Assembly (NCBI GenBank): GCA_028532985.1
Contig: JANCIK010000011.1
Location: 868,001-932,000 of the forward strand
Length of the DNA stretch: 64,000 nucleotides
Direction of reading: 5' to 3'
Source: Stropharia rugosoannulata
Taxonomy: Eukaryota > Basidiomycota > Agaricomycetes > Agaricales > Strophariaceae
A program made the position numbers and the translations under genes. Below are positions 20,980 through 30,910 of this stretch, one piece after another. The notes below the pieces were generated by a model. The model made no database searches. It saw nothing but the letters and a program-made list of their open reading frames with translations, and was not told the origin of the DNA. Position 1 is the stretch's first letter. Each line of letters opens with the position of its first letter.

Positions 20980-21900
20980 CTAAAGTTCACAATGTGCGAA
21001 GGCAACGTGTGTACAACGATAGCACGTTGAAAAGGTTTTACTTGTTTCAAAACAAGGAGCTTCCAGTGTACGAGGTTTAAACAACGGTTTCCGATGCGAA
21101 CTGGTATGGTGTGTGTAGGTAGAATTTAACCCTGAAGGAAGCTGGAGAAGTACAGAGATATTCTACTCCTTAAATACCCGTCTGGTTGCCATGCCCAGAT
21201 CGTACCATATCCATCCACGAAGATCCGACCGCCCGTGCTGACTTTATCTCGTCGGAAACCATGCTGCACTACAGCATGCTTCATATCTTGGCCACAAATA
21301 TCCTTATCTTCGGAAACCAAGCCCAAGCACAAGAGATCTTCCTGCGACCGGATCAACTCCATGTTCTCCCCTAAACACACATCTCCTCCGACCCTCTTTC
21401 CACACCTATGTCCCTTGTGTTTGTATCGAGATACTTCTGCTTTCTGCTACCACACGCTTGCATGTCGTCGGAAACCCCTGCATATCGTCGGAATCCGTTG
21501 CCATATTTGTCCCATGTCGTATGTACGAGTATTTCCATGTGATTGACTCCCTTGTGGGTCCATAGTTACATCAGATTGTTAATATTGATCTGATGTTGTC
21601 GGCATCAGAAGTCCAATATTGCTCTGATGCTGTTATCTTTCTTGATCTGCCATTGAGTTGTAATAACATCTTGAGTCTTCCTTGTGCTTGTCTTCTTGTT
21701 TCATCATGTACATATTTCATATCTTCGAATAAACTTGCATCTTCATATCTTAGACTTCATATTTCGTGCTTCTTCTTGTTCCTTCAGTTTCCGATAGTAG
21801 TTTCCGATCGTTATGGCGGATATGTCGCTTCTTGTGTATCTATGTTCTGAACCTTATGGTTTTTCATGTTTTCACGAGGGGCCAGCCCCAGCCCCTCACA
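20936..21900 (-). repeat. 5' LTR of the inner element (full length, 965 bp)
   Basis: Bounded by TGTGAGG and CCTCACA, directly next to the primer-binding site. The right 539 bp equal 10854-11392. The first 426 bp are absent from the left copy. Confidence 0.75.
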
Positions 21901-22152
21901 GCGGCGCCGTGCTCATCAGCACTCTTTTGCTGCGATGTGCGCACAATCATCCCCCTTCTTCTCGTTGCTATATGGGCTCTTGTATTCAGGTCCCTTCCAT
22001 CCCACTCAATCTCTGTGAAGGAAACGTTAGACCGGTGTAGCCCTGTGCTATGACCCATCTGGACCCTTTTGTAAAGTCCCTCCTTTAACTCCTTGGGCCT
22101 GCTGCTCGGTCAGTCACCAGCTGCGTGCAGCACTGATCAACCCAGTGAATGC

Positions 22153-22161
22153 TATATATAA
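22153..22161 (+). promoter_or_regulatory. TATA box of the third outer antisense gene
   Basis: TATATATAA, 60 bp upstream of the ATG at 22221. Confidence 0.6.
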
Positions 22162-22220
22162 CGCTTGCCGTCTCTGTATGAGCGCACCGCACTTTATTCC
22201 TACTGTTCTCAACCATTACC

Positions 22221-23537
22221 ATGGCTACTACTCATGCTCCTCTTTTTAACTTCACCAATGTCAAGCATCAACTCTCGCTGATCCAGGACATTCGTGGGTT
22301 GGCCTCTGCCACTCCTGCGAATTATACTGGTAGCTTGGAGCTGCTTGCTGTTGATTTGGTGCGCGCACCGCGCGGTTCTTTTGTTGTATTTTACTGACTT
22401 CGTCTGGCACGATTGCAGAACCGCTGGCGCGACGCGCACGGCGGTATCACTCGCGTTATAAACAACAATGAAGCTGTCGAGATCCTCAATGAGACTCGCG
22501 CCATATATACGTCGCTCGAGGCTGACCACCACATTCGCTCCTTTTCCCCTGCTGCCAACGCATTCATCAACTTGCATGAACAAGTCCTCAAGGCTAAGGC
22601 TGCTGCTTCTCGTCAGCGCACCCATACCCCTACTGGACCGGTGTGCTCGTCTTCCTCTCCTAACCCTTTCTATACTTAATCTCCTTTTTGGTGCACGCAG
22701 CGCAATGTTCGCGTTCTTACGCGTTCCGCAACTGCAGACCTTGAGACCGCCTCCGCGCCTGGAGGTACTACATCTCCTGACTCTGACTCTGACAAGGTGT
22801 GGCTAACCTTCGCTTCCTTACCAGACATCACTAACATGCAACTTTACATGCTCCTCAAAAAGATGGCCCTCGACGATAAAGTTGAAGCCGCGACTGAGGG
22901 AGGTCCTCCCAGCAGGCAGCATACACCCGAGCCGAGTCCTAACAAGAAGCGCGCCGCGCCTCCTGATACTCCTAAACAGGTGTGTGTTTGACTTGTCTCC
23001 GCTGCGCACACTTAGATTCTTATAGAAATACCAGCGCGAGTGCGGAGACACTCCTGGTTACCGCTCTCGTCCCCTTGGTCGAGGCATGACTTATCGCCAG
23101 ACCGAGCTTCGTCGCTCATTCCGTGACGCCGCCGCAGGTGAAGCCTCTCCTAAGAAAGCCAGGCTGGGCTCAGAGGGCGTTCCTACGTTCCCCGACTCTC
23201 CTTTTATTATGCAAGGTGCGCGCACCACACCACTCTCTTACTAATCTTTTCTAACCCTTCTCCCTCAGGCACTTCTCTCGTTTTGGACAATGACAAGGTC
23301 AATGCTTGTCTTGATGCCGCCGCTAACCTCCTTAAGGAACCCCTTAATACGGGTAACCCTTCCGAGTTGGTGACGCGCCGCCTCATTGGTGATTTACAAG
23401 CAGAGATCATTTGTGATCTCCACAAGGTCGATTTCATCCTCAAGTGCCGCGTGCTCCTCGTCGAGCAGCTTGTCATCTTGCAGCGCAGCCTTGATGTTAC
23501 TGGCGTTACTGCCACCGAGGACAAACCGGCCCAGTAG
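22221..23537 (+). CDS. Third antisense accessory gene of the outer element
   Basis: Five exons join perfectly in phase: 22221-22358, 22419-22640, 22701-22979, 23026-23215 and 23269-23537, giving 365 aa. The protein is helical at the N-terminus. It has a proline/serine and basic middle (N-K-K-R-A, S-P-K-K-A-R) suitable for nuclear targeting, and a C-terminal ~85-residue helical region. Introns 1 and 4 both begin GTGCGCGCA, embedding the element motif in the splice donor. The stop lies only ~130 bp from the end of pol, which runs in the opposite direction, so the two transcripts converge. It occupies the same pol-proximal position as the antisense genes at 2030-3185 and 13952-14959. No domain recognised. 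Confidence 0.75.
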
Positions 23538-23664
23538 ATAGCCTGGCTCAATATGCGCTGCGCGCCTTAAAGGGACGTCTGTAGCTAGCTCTCTTTGTAG
23601 TCCCCATCTTCTTTACCCAATATATTATATTGTGGTCACTTTTCTTCCTACGGTGCTCGCACAT

Positions 23665-26600
23665 CTAAGTGTCTTCTTCGCCCCAGTCATCATCGTCTTC
23701 TTCATCTTCTTCCACTGTAAGCGCACCGCTACCCGAGGGTACACCGGGTTCATCAAAGATATAATCTTTGGGAATAGCTGGCTCATAATCCGGTGCCTCT
23801 AACATTTTAGCGAGGTTCTCCTTGGTCTGATCAATTATATCATCCAAGCCGTCCGGTAAGCGCAGCTGCCTTCGTGCAAAGTAGGGAATGAGGCGGAACG
23901 CCGCCACCTTATCCTTCAACACAGAGCCGTCCATCTCTGCCACTAAATATGCTCCACCGTCTTTTCGTGCGATAACGATGTAAGGCCCGTTCCATCGTGC
24001 GAGCATCTTACGGTTCAGGCTGGATTCTATGCCCGAGTTCCTCATTAGCACTACATCTCCTGGCTTAAACACATAGTCACGGATTTTAGCCGAGTGCTTC
24101 TTTTCAAATGCCCTGATCGCATCTCTTTTCGTCTTTGATACTCGTGCGCGCATCTCCTCTACTGTGTCGCGATGTTTGGCTAGTGCGCGCGCGCGGTACC
24201 CTACTAACTCCTCCGTAGTCAGCACGCGATCTGGTAGCTTCACCAGCCAAGTCGCCTCTGCTATGTCGAATGGTAGTATGGGGTGCGCGCCCGTCACCAT
24301 GAAGAATGGGGAACACCCAAATCCTCGTCGTACGGTGATACGATCAGCCCACAACACATGGTAGAAGAATCTACTCCAACGCTTGTGCGCGCCCTTTGTC
24401 CCTCCACACGCTTTCCACAACATCTGTCTTATGTCCCAATGAGGACGCTCTATTTTTCCATTCGCTTGCGAGTTGTACGCGGAGATAGTAATCCCTGTAA
24501 TCCCATACTTCTTTTCTAAATACTTGAGCGCTGCGCGGAACGGTCCACCATTGTCTGTGATGATTTCTTGTAGACAGCCCCAACGGCAGATAATGTCCTC
24601 AAATATCCACTGTGCTATTGCACGGGCATTCTCTTTCTTTAATGGCCGCCCTTCCGCCCATGAGCTCAGCGCACATCTTCCGTGCACTATGTAATTATAC
24701 CCATTGGAGGCTGGGGACATGTGCATAGTGTCTGCATGTAGTTGCTGGAAGATAGACGGCGTGTGTGTCTCGGTGCGCGGGATCTGAATGATCGTCTTCT
24801 GCCTTAACTGACAGACATGACATGTTTTCACATACCAGTAGACATCCCTTTCCAACTCAGGCCACCAGAAGCGCTCGGCTAGCAGTTTGCGCGTAGCGTA
24901 CGCTCCCCTGTGCCCCAAGCTGTCATGCGCTGAGCGCAGCATGCGTGTCCGCTGCGCCTGATCTATCACCAACTTATGCGCGTCATCTATGGATCTCCGG
25001 TACATCCGCCCATCCTTGTCTAAGAAGAAGTTACGAGCATTCCTCGTAAAGTTCTGATATTCTCGCTCCGTCATGCCTTTAGGCCTAGTGGTTGGATTCT
25101 GCAACCAGTAGCGTATCATCGGCAATTTCTCATCCATATCTTTTCCTGCAGACGTCCTGTTGCGCTCATCGTACTCCTCATCCTCCAGATCCTCTATTCT
25201 GGAGTCGGGTATGGCGTGCGCTAGTATGAATTTCTCTAAGTACTCGCGCTGCACGAGCGGTACACTCTCTTTCTGTATGAAGTCCCGCACGGCCCGCTTT
25301 TCCGCTTCCGTCTCTTCCCGTGCGCGCTCGAGCTCCTGCTGGAAACAGCCTATAGAGCGCGCTTCTGGCAACTTGCGCGCGGTGGGACCTTCAAACAACT
25401 CGTTGAGTAGTCCTGTGTATAGATACCCGCCGCGATCGTCAATCTGTTCTTTGAACTCCTCAAAGTCCAGGGGATCCGGGTCCTCTTCATAGACTTTCTC
25501 ATATTCGAGCGGTCCTACTTCTTGATCATCATCTTCTTCAGAGTGCGCGTACGCCTCATCTCCCAATTGCCCTTCCCTACGCGATAAACCATCCGCACCA
25601 AAGGTTTTGCCCGCAACATGTTTCAACTGGAAGTGATACATAAGTATTTTATCTATCCAGCGATTAATAGTCGCATTAGGGCCCATGCCCGGATTATCCA
25701 ACATGCCCTTCAAGTATTTGGCATCCGTTTCCACCACCAGCTTGCGCGCACCGATAAGCCAGTAATAACAGGCTTGTAGCGCCCGTAAGAGTCCATACAA
25801 CTCCCGTTTGGGCTGTGAGAAGCGCTGCTTGCGTTCCGTTAACAGTATTGATCCGAAGCGCGCATATACCCTCTTCTTCGAATCTTGTGGGTCCTGCTGA
25901 TAAATATAGAACCCTACTGCTCGCCATGATGTGTCTACAGCCAAAGTAATCGGCCCTGGCAATGTGTAGTCCAGTGGTTTCACGCAATGTGCGTTGCGCG
26001 CACCGTCTTTCAGCGAGTCCATGCTAGCTTGCTGAGCGGGCCCCCACTCAAAGGGTTCTTTCCCACGCAACAGCCGCTGTATGTGCTCTGCGTGCTTCGC
26101 GTAATCCGAGATGTAAATCCGTAGCAGACCCATTGTACCCATGAATGCGCGCACATCACTGATGTTCTTGCATGGCCCCCAATTGAGGATCGCATGCACT
26201 TTATCAGGTGCTGGCTTTCGTCCTTCGTATGTACACAAGTGCCCCACCACTACTATCTCCGCCGCGCACAGTATGGACTTCTTTCCACTAAATGTTCCTC
26301 CTGAGTACTTCATGCGCTGCACGATTCTGTTGACATTCAACATGTGTTCCCATACGAATCTCCTTATTCCCTTATTCTCTGGTATCGTCTCATATCCTCC
26401 CCCTTCTAACTCGTAGCGCGTTTTAGGTCCCCTAATAGGTACATCGTCTATATAGGGCTCTGTAACTTCAGGTATTTCATCGCGTAATATATATGCGACA
26501 TCCTCATGAAAGATGGGCACGGAGTTCGTCCATCCCATAGGTAGGGTTACTAAGCGCAGCGCACCGAACGGCGTCTGGAACGTAGTCAGGTCTCTAGAGG

Positions 26601-27600
26601 ACTCAGCTAACAGCCGCTCATCGTACCCAACATACAAGTCCAGGATGCCGCCACATGCGCGCCCCGCAAAGTGTTCCGCTAGACTCTCCGCTGCTGGAGG
26701 TAGTCCTGAATGTGCAATGGTTACCGCATTTAACGGTTCCAGACTGTGCACAATTCTGAACGAGACCCCATCTTTCTTAGTCACTGTAAACCAGCGCGAC
26801 CGGTACGATGAGCTCGAGGGCTCATACGTGCCTGCGCAAATCTTGGTGGCGATGAATTCACATACGCGCTCATACATCCCAGGTGGTATCGGAATGTTCT
26901 TCAATACCCAAGGCGTGTGTTCTACAGTGGGAATATCTACTGGAGGGAAGAAGTCCGTACGGAATCTACCCTTCTCTGTGTCATCCCACGCGAACGCCTC
27001 GTTCTGCTGCATGAAAACTTGATGCACCAACTTGCGCTCCTCTGGCCACAGGAAATCCCCTTCATGCGCCTTGTCAATTCCCTCCATGCGCTCAGCGGTG
27101 TACCGACCTGTAGGTACGAAGTCTGGCGGATGTGGTGACAATCGCGGCATGTCCTTTAGTGGGTCTCCTTTTATCTCCTTCACTATTCTAAACTTCTCTG
27201 GTAAATCTTGATAAACGGGCCTGACTTTCTCAGCCACTGGCTTATACTTCTTTCCTGCGAGCACCGTAACAGTTGTGGCATTCTTGCCAGTCAAGCGCTT
27301 ACGTGTTACTCCTTGTTTCTTACTAGGGACCTGTTCCTCGTGCGATGCGCGGAACTGCCCTCTAGGCTCCCCTTTGACTACTTCTTCCTTGCGCCATTCG
27401 CGCTGCTGAAAATATTTGTATATTCTTTCTTTTTCATTGTCCTCCATCTTAGCTTCATGTACTGCTTGAGCCATGTATACATCCCTGAGCTCAGCGCTCC
27501 CAAACCGCTTCTTATTCTTTGGTAGCGCGTACCCCGCTATCTCTATTTTCCCCGTGTGATCATCTCTGTCAAACATCAACGCGACCTCTCCTTGATGCAT
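23665..27600 (-). CDS. Outer element pol polyprotein: RT, RNase H, integrase (intact)
   Basis: An uninterrupted 1311-aa frame from ATG 27600. RT: R-I-V-H-S-L-E-P-L-N near residue 285 and catalytic Y-I-D-D at ~384-387. RNase H: D557, E601 and D627 in A-V-D-T-S-W, R-E-L-Y-G-L and E-T-D-A-K-Y. After an acidic linker comes integrase with HX4HX29CX2C (893-931), the catalytic D958, D1017 and E1052 (34 residues between the last two), and a C-terminal W-N-G-P-Y module near 1220, then an acidic tail. All catalytic residues are present, so the enzyme set looks functional. The ATG overlaps the protease stop by one base (TGATG). GCGCGC-type motif copies are embedded in the coding sequence. Confidence 0.93.
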   Translation of the reverse strand: MHQGEVALMFDRDDHTGKIEIAGYALPKNKKRFGSAELRDVYMAQAVHEAKMEDNEKERIYKYFQQREWRKEEVVKGEPRGQFRASHEEQVPSKKQGVTRKRLTGKNATTVTVLAGKKYKPVAEKVRPVYQDLPEKFRIVKEIKGDPLKDMPRLSPHPPDFVPTGRYTAERMEGIDKAHEGDFLWPEERKLVHQVFMQQNEAFAWDDTEKGRFRTDFFPPVDIPTVEHTPWVLKNIPIPPGMYERVCEFIATKICAGTYEPSSSSYRSRWFTVTKKDGVSFRIVHSLEPLNAVTIAHSGLPPAAESLAEHFAGRACGGILDLYVGYDERLLAESSRDLTTFQTPFGALRLVTLPMGWTNSVPIFHEDVAYILRDEIPEVTEPYIDDVPIRGPKTRYELEGGGYETIPENKGIRRFVWEHMLNVNRIVQRMKYSGGTFSGKKSILCAAEIVVVGHLCTYEGRKPAPDKVHAILNWGPCKNISDVRAFMGTMGLLRIYISDYAKHAEHIQRLLRGKEPFEWGPAQQASMDSLKDGARNAHCVKPLDYTLPGPITLAVDTSWRAVGFYIYQQDPQDSKKRVYARFGSILLTERKQRFSQPKRELYGLLRALQACYYWLIGARKLVVETDAKYLKGMLDNPGMGPNATINRWIDKILMYHFQLKHVAGKTFGADGLSRREGQLGDEAYAHSEEDDDQEVGPLEYEKVYEEDPDPLDFEEFKEQIDDRGGYLYTGLLNELFEGPTARKLPEARSIGCFQQELERAREETEAEKRAVRDFIQKESVPLVQREYLEKFILAHAIPDSRIEDLEDEEYDERNRTSAGKDMDEKLPMIRYWLQNPTTRPKGMTEREYQNFTRNARNFFLDKDGRMYRRSIDDAHKLVIDQAQRTRMLRSAHDSLGHRGAYATRKLLAERFWWPELERDVYWYVKTCHVCQLRQKTIIQIPRTETHTPSIFQQLHADTMHMSPASNGYNYIVHGRCALSSWAEGRPLKKENARAIAQWIFEDIICRWGCLQEIITDNGGPFRAALKYLEKKYGITGITISAYNSQANGKIERPHWDIRQMLWKACGGTKGAHKRWSRFFYHVLWADRITVRRGFGCSPFFMVTGAHPILPFDIAEATWLVKLPDRVLTTEELVGYRARALAKHRDTVEEMRARVSKTKRDAIRAFEKKHSAKIRDYVFKPGDVVLMRNSGIESSLNRKMLARWNGPYIVIARKDGGAYLVAEMDGSVLKDKVAAFRLIPYFARRQLRLPDGLDDIIDQTKENLAKMLEAPDYEPAIPKDYIFDEPGVPSGSGALTVEEDEEDDDDWGEEDT

Positions 27601-28868
27601 CAAATCATCGAGGATTGAAAATCCTGATCTGCGTTAGGGTTTTCCGTTGTGCCAGGGTCCTGCAATTTCGGTTCGCGCTGCACAATCTTGGGACCGCACC
27701 CTCGGTTATAGGTGGGTACTACCAGCTTGCTCTGTGTGTTGGGATCGGTGAGCGTAAGCTCAACCGTTCCATCGCCGCGCGTCTTCACATTGCTCTCCGT
27801 GAGGATCTCGAACGGCCGGCCCAAGAGTACCTCGTAAGCCGCTGCGCTGATGACATGGACTTGTAAATACACTGTCAGTCCGTTAAACACAAACGGTACG
27901 TTGCGCGCTAAACCCTTGGTGGATTCCACCTGCTTATTTGCGCTCTGCATTCGTATAGTGAAGTCCGGGTCCCAACTAAGTCCTAAGCGCTCAGCGGTGT
28001 CCTGTGCCATTGACACAATCTGCGACCCACTGTCGAGCAACGTCTCTGCGTGTCCCTTGCCGTTGATGAGCGGAAATACCGCCTTCAGATGGTGCGATTC
28101 GCGCGCCACAATAAGTCCCTTAGGCTTTTCGCCTGGCTGCAGAGTCGAGACGTACTGCTCGTACGGGTCTTCCATGATGATGGTCCCCGGTTGCAGTCCG
28201 CTGCGCTCATCTGAGCAAGTAAGGAAAGTGGCCACTGGTAGCTCGTCCATCTGCATAAACTCCTCTTCCTCTTCTTCTTCCGCTAACCGCGCGATAGCTT
28301 CATCTACTTCGCGCTCTTCCTCATCATAATCTAATTGTAGTACGCGCATCGTATTCAGATCCAATGGTACCTTTCTCGGTACTATGCGCTCAACGAACTT
28401 CCTTCTGAAACCTGCAGTCGATATGCCTAACAACTGGCCCTGCGTGATCTCAATCTTCTGATTTTCTAAGTGTTTGAGGACTGCGTCGGCTTGCGCTTCA
28501 TCTTCGATAGGTGCGCGCAGTTTATAAGCAGGTTTCCTCTTCTCTACTACAGGTATGGGCTCCTCCCTAACTTTAGGTTTTACTTTCTCCGGAACGCGCA
28601 GCGGAGGTACCATTACATATGGCACTGCTGCGGGTCGTGCACTAGGCCCAGCCTTTGCAGGAACCTCAAACACTACTTTCTTCTTTACTGGTGCGCTGCG
28701 CACACCTTGCTCCTCCACTACTTCTCGCAACTCATCTTCCTCCTCATCACTCGCGTCCTCAACTGATGCTCTGGGTATATTCTTGATTGGTAACTTCTTG
28801 TTTGCGCCCTCCGGGTTCTTGGGTTTATCAGAGCCGCTACGCATAACTCTGCCCGCGTTTCCCTTCAT
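27600..28868 (-). CDS. Outer element protease ORF
   Basis: From ATG 28868, five bases after the gag stop, to TGA at 27602-27600. About 422 aa. A basic and then acidic linker (E-E-E-E-E run near 28270) precedes a retropepsin-like domain with L-L-D-S-G-S-Q-I (catalytic DSG) and L-L-G-R-P-F. It lies in a third frame between gag and pol, so expression needs reinitiation or frameshifting. The inner element has the same order. Confidence 0.85.
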   Translation of the reverse strand: MKGNAGRVMRSGSDKPKNPEGANKKLPIKNIPRASVEDASDEEEDELREVVEEQGVRSAPVKKKVVFEVPAKAGPSARPAAVPYVMVPPLRVPEKVKPKVREEPIPVVEKRKPAYKLRAPIEDEAQADAVLKHLENQKIEITQGQLLGISTAGFRRKFVERIVPRKVPLDLNTMRVLQLDYDEEEREVDEAIARLAEEEEEEEFMQMDELPVATFLTCSDERSGLQPGTIIMEDPYEQYVSTLQPGEKPKGLIVARESHHLKAVFPLINGKGHAETLLDSGSQIVSMAQDTAERLGLSWDPDFTIRMQSANKQVESTKGLARNVPFVFNGLTVYLQVHVISAAAYEVLLGRPFEILTESNVKTRGDGTVELTLTDPNTQSKLVVPTYNRGCGPKIVQREPKLQDPGTTENPNADQDFQSSMI

Positions 28869-28873
28869 CAGAC

Positions 28874-30826
28874 TCAATCGAAACCCTGACTGAGCGCAGC
28901 GTCGCGTTCGGCTTTCATAGTCGCTATTAACTGACGCTGTTCCTCTATCACTTCCTCAGGCGTCTTCGCCGATGCGTGCTCCTTCAGGAACGCCTTCTTA
29001 CTCTCCAGCTCTTGCTGAAGTGCGCGTATCTGCTCCTCATAGGTCTCGTCCAAGGAACTGGCCGGTTGGTACATCTGCGAGTACACCATGCTAAGAGGCA
29101 TAGCCATGTACGAAGGGTGGACAGGTGCCATATATGCTTGCTGCGCGGGCTGCCCGTTCTTCTTATGCCATTCGTCGACGCGCTCTTTGATCGCGCGCGA
29201 AGGGTCCCAAGGTATCGATGACCCGTCAGGTAGCTGTAAGCGCCCCGCCTCTGTGATGACAATCCTTCCAGCTGACAAGTCTTGCTGCCGTACGATGCAC
29301 TCAGCAACCACATGTCCCGTCTGCTTGCAGTAGAAGCAGCGAGGCTCCGGGCGTTGTTGGTATTGGAAAGGCCTAGGCGGCGGTCCACCAAAACTCGGTG
29401 CGCTCATAGGCATCATGGGGGCTACTGGTTGTACAGGCACCGACATCGGTGCGGCGCGCGCAGCCATGACATTGCGAATAATGTCCTCCAGTTCTTTCTT
29501 ACTCGACTCCTTCGACTTCGCCACCGTCTTCTCTACTAGCGACAAGGTGTCCTTGAAGGAAGCGACGAACCCTTTCAGGTCCTCAATCTCTCCGCGCAGC
29601 GAACCAACATCCGCGGCCTCCGTCTTGATGGCGGGCACCGGCATAAGTCCATCAGTGCTATCGCGCCCTAGGCTCAGCGTAGTGCTTGGGTTCTTGGTGC
29701 GGGCCATTTGTTCCGCCATCTCGGCTACTTGTTTGAGAGGGTACATGTCCTCGGTGCGCGCTTCTACCGTCACCCCAGTAGGTGCAGTGAACTGTATATT
29801 GCGCTCAGTCAAGAACTTGTCGAACGATGCGCGCGTCGTGTAATCAATGTCCAGTTTATTAAACAGACGATCCCTGAACCCCGCAGTGAGACTATTGGTG
29901 AAGTAAGTCACCAAGGTATGATTCGCGAGCAGGGTAGGCGCTTTCGTGAGCTTAGCGGCCTCGGCCAAGAACGCGCGCTTGAAGTCCAGCAACACCTGGA
30001 GGTCTTCCTCCGAGATGCGCTGATTCTCCTTGCAGAGCTTCTTGAGCCGCGCAATGGACCCTGTCTGAATGCTGATCACCTCCGGGTACTCGTTGAGAAT
30101 CATTTTCTTGAGCTCCGCGTACCCCTTGGTATCATAACCTGGTAAATTCTTCCACTCCTCCGCCGTCTGCATGGGTACATATTTGATTACATATCCTCTC
30201 TTCTCATCGTCCTCCGTCACCTCCGCGCGCTTAAACCAATCCTCCAGGTCCTCGAAATACCGCGGCAGCTCATCGCGCTCTGCAGCAGGATCGAAGCTCG
30301 GCGCGCCGCGCGCACCGTGTACTGGCATGGACATATCCTTAGGCATAGTTTCTGGTTCTCGAGGGGGTGAATTTCGTTCGCTTTCTGAGAGATCTGACAA
30401 GTCTCCTTCAAATATATCTCTCGCTACGCGCTCTGCTTCACTTTCGCTATTTTCTGCCGTGCGCTGCGCGGATGTCTTAGCAGTTCCAAATACTTCCGAG
30501 AATGGAGGAGGGGTGTCTTGGGTAGCTTGGCTATCAGAAGTACCAAATGGTGCGGTTTCAAGTGTAATATCACCGTCCACTAATTGGTCTTCTGATTGAA
30601 TGCCAGATGGTGGTCCCCAAAATCCACTAGTCCCTACTCTTAATTCCGAGTCGCTTTCGGTGAGCGCACCTGGGATGCGCTGCGCTAATCCCTGAGTCTC
30701 GATCTGCAACTGCGCTTCCTCCCTCGCTCTTTTCTTTGCTTTTCTATCTCTCGTCGGTGTAATTACCAACGGTTCTACCAGCTCAGCGTCTTTCTTGCTC
30801 CTCGTGGTTCTCTTGCGTGAAGGCAC
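28874..30826 (-). CDS. Outer element gag with CCHC zinc knuckle
   Basis: The frame is open to 30950 on the minus strand, but the conserved part starts at about 30826 with GTG; the first in-frame ATG is far inside. Features in order: a basic N-terminus (K-R-A-R), a serine/acid-rich region, the capsid-like segment beginning L-P-R-Y-F-E-D-L-E-D-W (matching inner gag L-H-R-Y-L-E-D-I-E), a proline-rich stretch, a C-F-Y-C...H...C knuckle (CX2CX4HX4C) and a C-terminal coiled coil. Upstream the frame continues into the end of the LTR-like block at 30911 and reaches a TCTAG acceptor-like site. The true start may therefore lie in a spliced leader exon inside the LTR. Confidence 0.85.
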   Translation of the reverse strand: MPSRKRTTRSKKDAELVEPLVITPTRDRKAKKRAREEAQLQIETQGLAQRIPGALTESDSELRVGTSGFWGPPSGIQSEDQLVDGDITLETAPFGTSDSQATQDTPPPFSEVFGTAKTSAQRTAENSESEAERVARDIFEGDLSDLSESERNSPPREPETMPKDMSMPVHGARGAPSFDPAAERDELPRYFEDLEDWFKRAEVTEDDEKRGYVIKYVPMQTAEEWKNLPGYDTKGYAELKKMILNEYPEVISIQTGSIARLKKLCKENQRISEEDLQVLLDFKRAFLAEAAKLTKAPTLLANHTLVTYFTNSLTAGFRDRLFNKLDIDYTTRASFDKFLTERNIQFTAPTGVTVEARTEDMYPLKQVAEMAEQMARTKNPSTTLSLGRDSTDGLMPVPAIKTEAADVGSLRGEIEDLKGFVASFKDTLSLVEKTVAKSKESSKKELEDIIRNVMAARAAPMSVPVQPVAPMMPMSAPSFGGPPPRPFQYQQRPEPRCFYCKQTGHVVAECIVRQQDLSAGRIVITEAGRLQLPDGSSIPWDPSRAIKERVDEWHKKNGQPAQQAYMAPVHPSYMAMPLSMVYSQMYQPASSLDETYEEQIRALQQELESKKAFLKEHASAKTPEEVIEEQRQLIATMKAERDAALSQGFD

Positions 30827-30910
30827 CGTTCCAAAGGATGGTCTGGCTTCTTCTGGCTCGGCGAGCGATGAAGGCGCAGGAAATTTGCCTCGCTTATTAC
30901 TCGTCCCCGT

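Larger units (their letters stand above)
10854..21900 (-). mobile_element. Inner Ty3/gypsy LTR retrotransposon with four antisense genes
   Basis: About 11 kb, nested in the outer element. The right (5') LTR spans 20936-21900 (TGTGAGG...CCTCACA). The left (3') LTR is a truncated copy, 10854-11392, identical by eye to 21362-21900. Minus-strand order: 5' LTR, primer-binding site (20915-20932), gag, protease, RT, RNase H, integrase (to 15219), then four + strand genes (11479-14959), polypurine tract, 3' LTR. The left LTR lacks its outer ~426 bp, which explains the absence of a target duplication. The heptamer TTTCCGA or its complement occurs about thirty times across the element. Confidence 0.88.

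Noticed and set aside
21341..21361. TGG-starting sequence beside 21362 as an alternative primer-binding site of a 539-bp LTR
   Set aside because: The stretch lies inside the full 965-bp LTR, whose true end at 20936 has the perfect TGTGAGG/CCTCACA pairing and the same primer-binding site as the outer element.
10849..21905. Five-base target-site duplication around the inner element
   Set aside because: The flanks do not match (AGCAC versus GCGGC); the left LTR is truncated, so none is expected.
25160..25492. Serine-rich + strand frames opposite to pol
   Set aside because: Antisense shadow of acidic pol linker sequence; no promoter, introns or conserved motif, unlike the real antisense genes.
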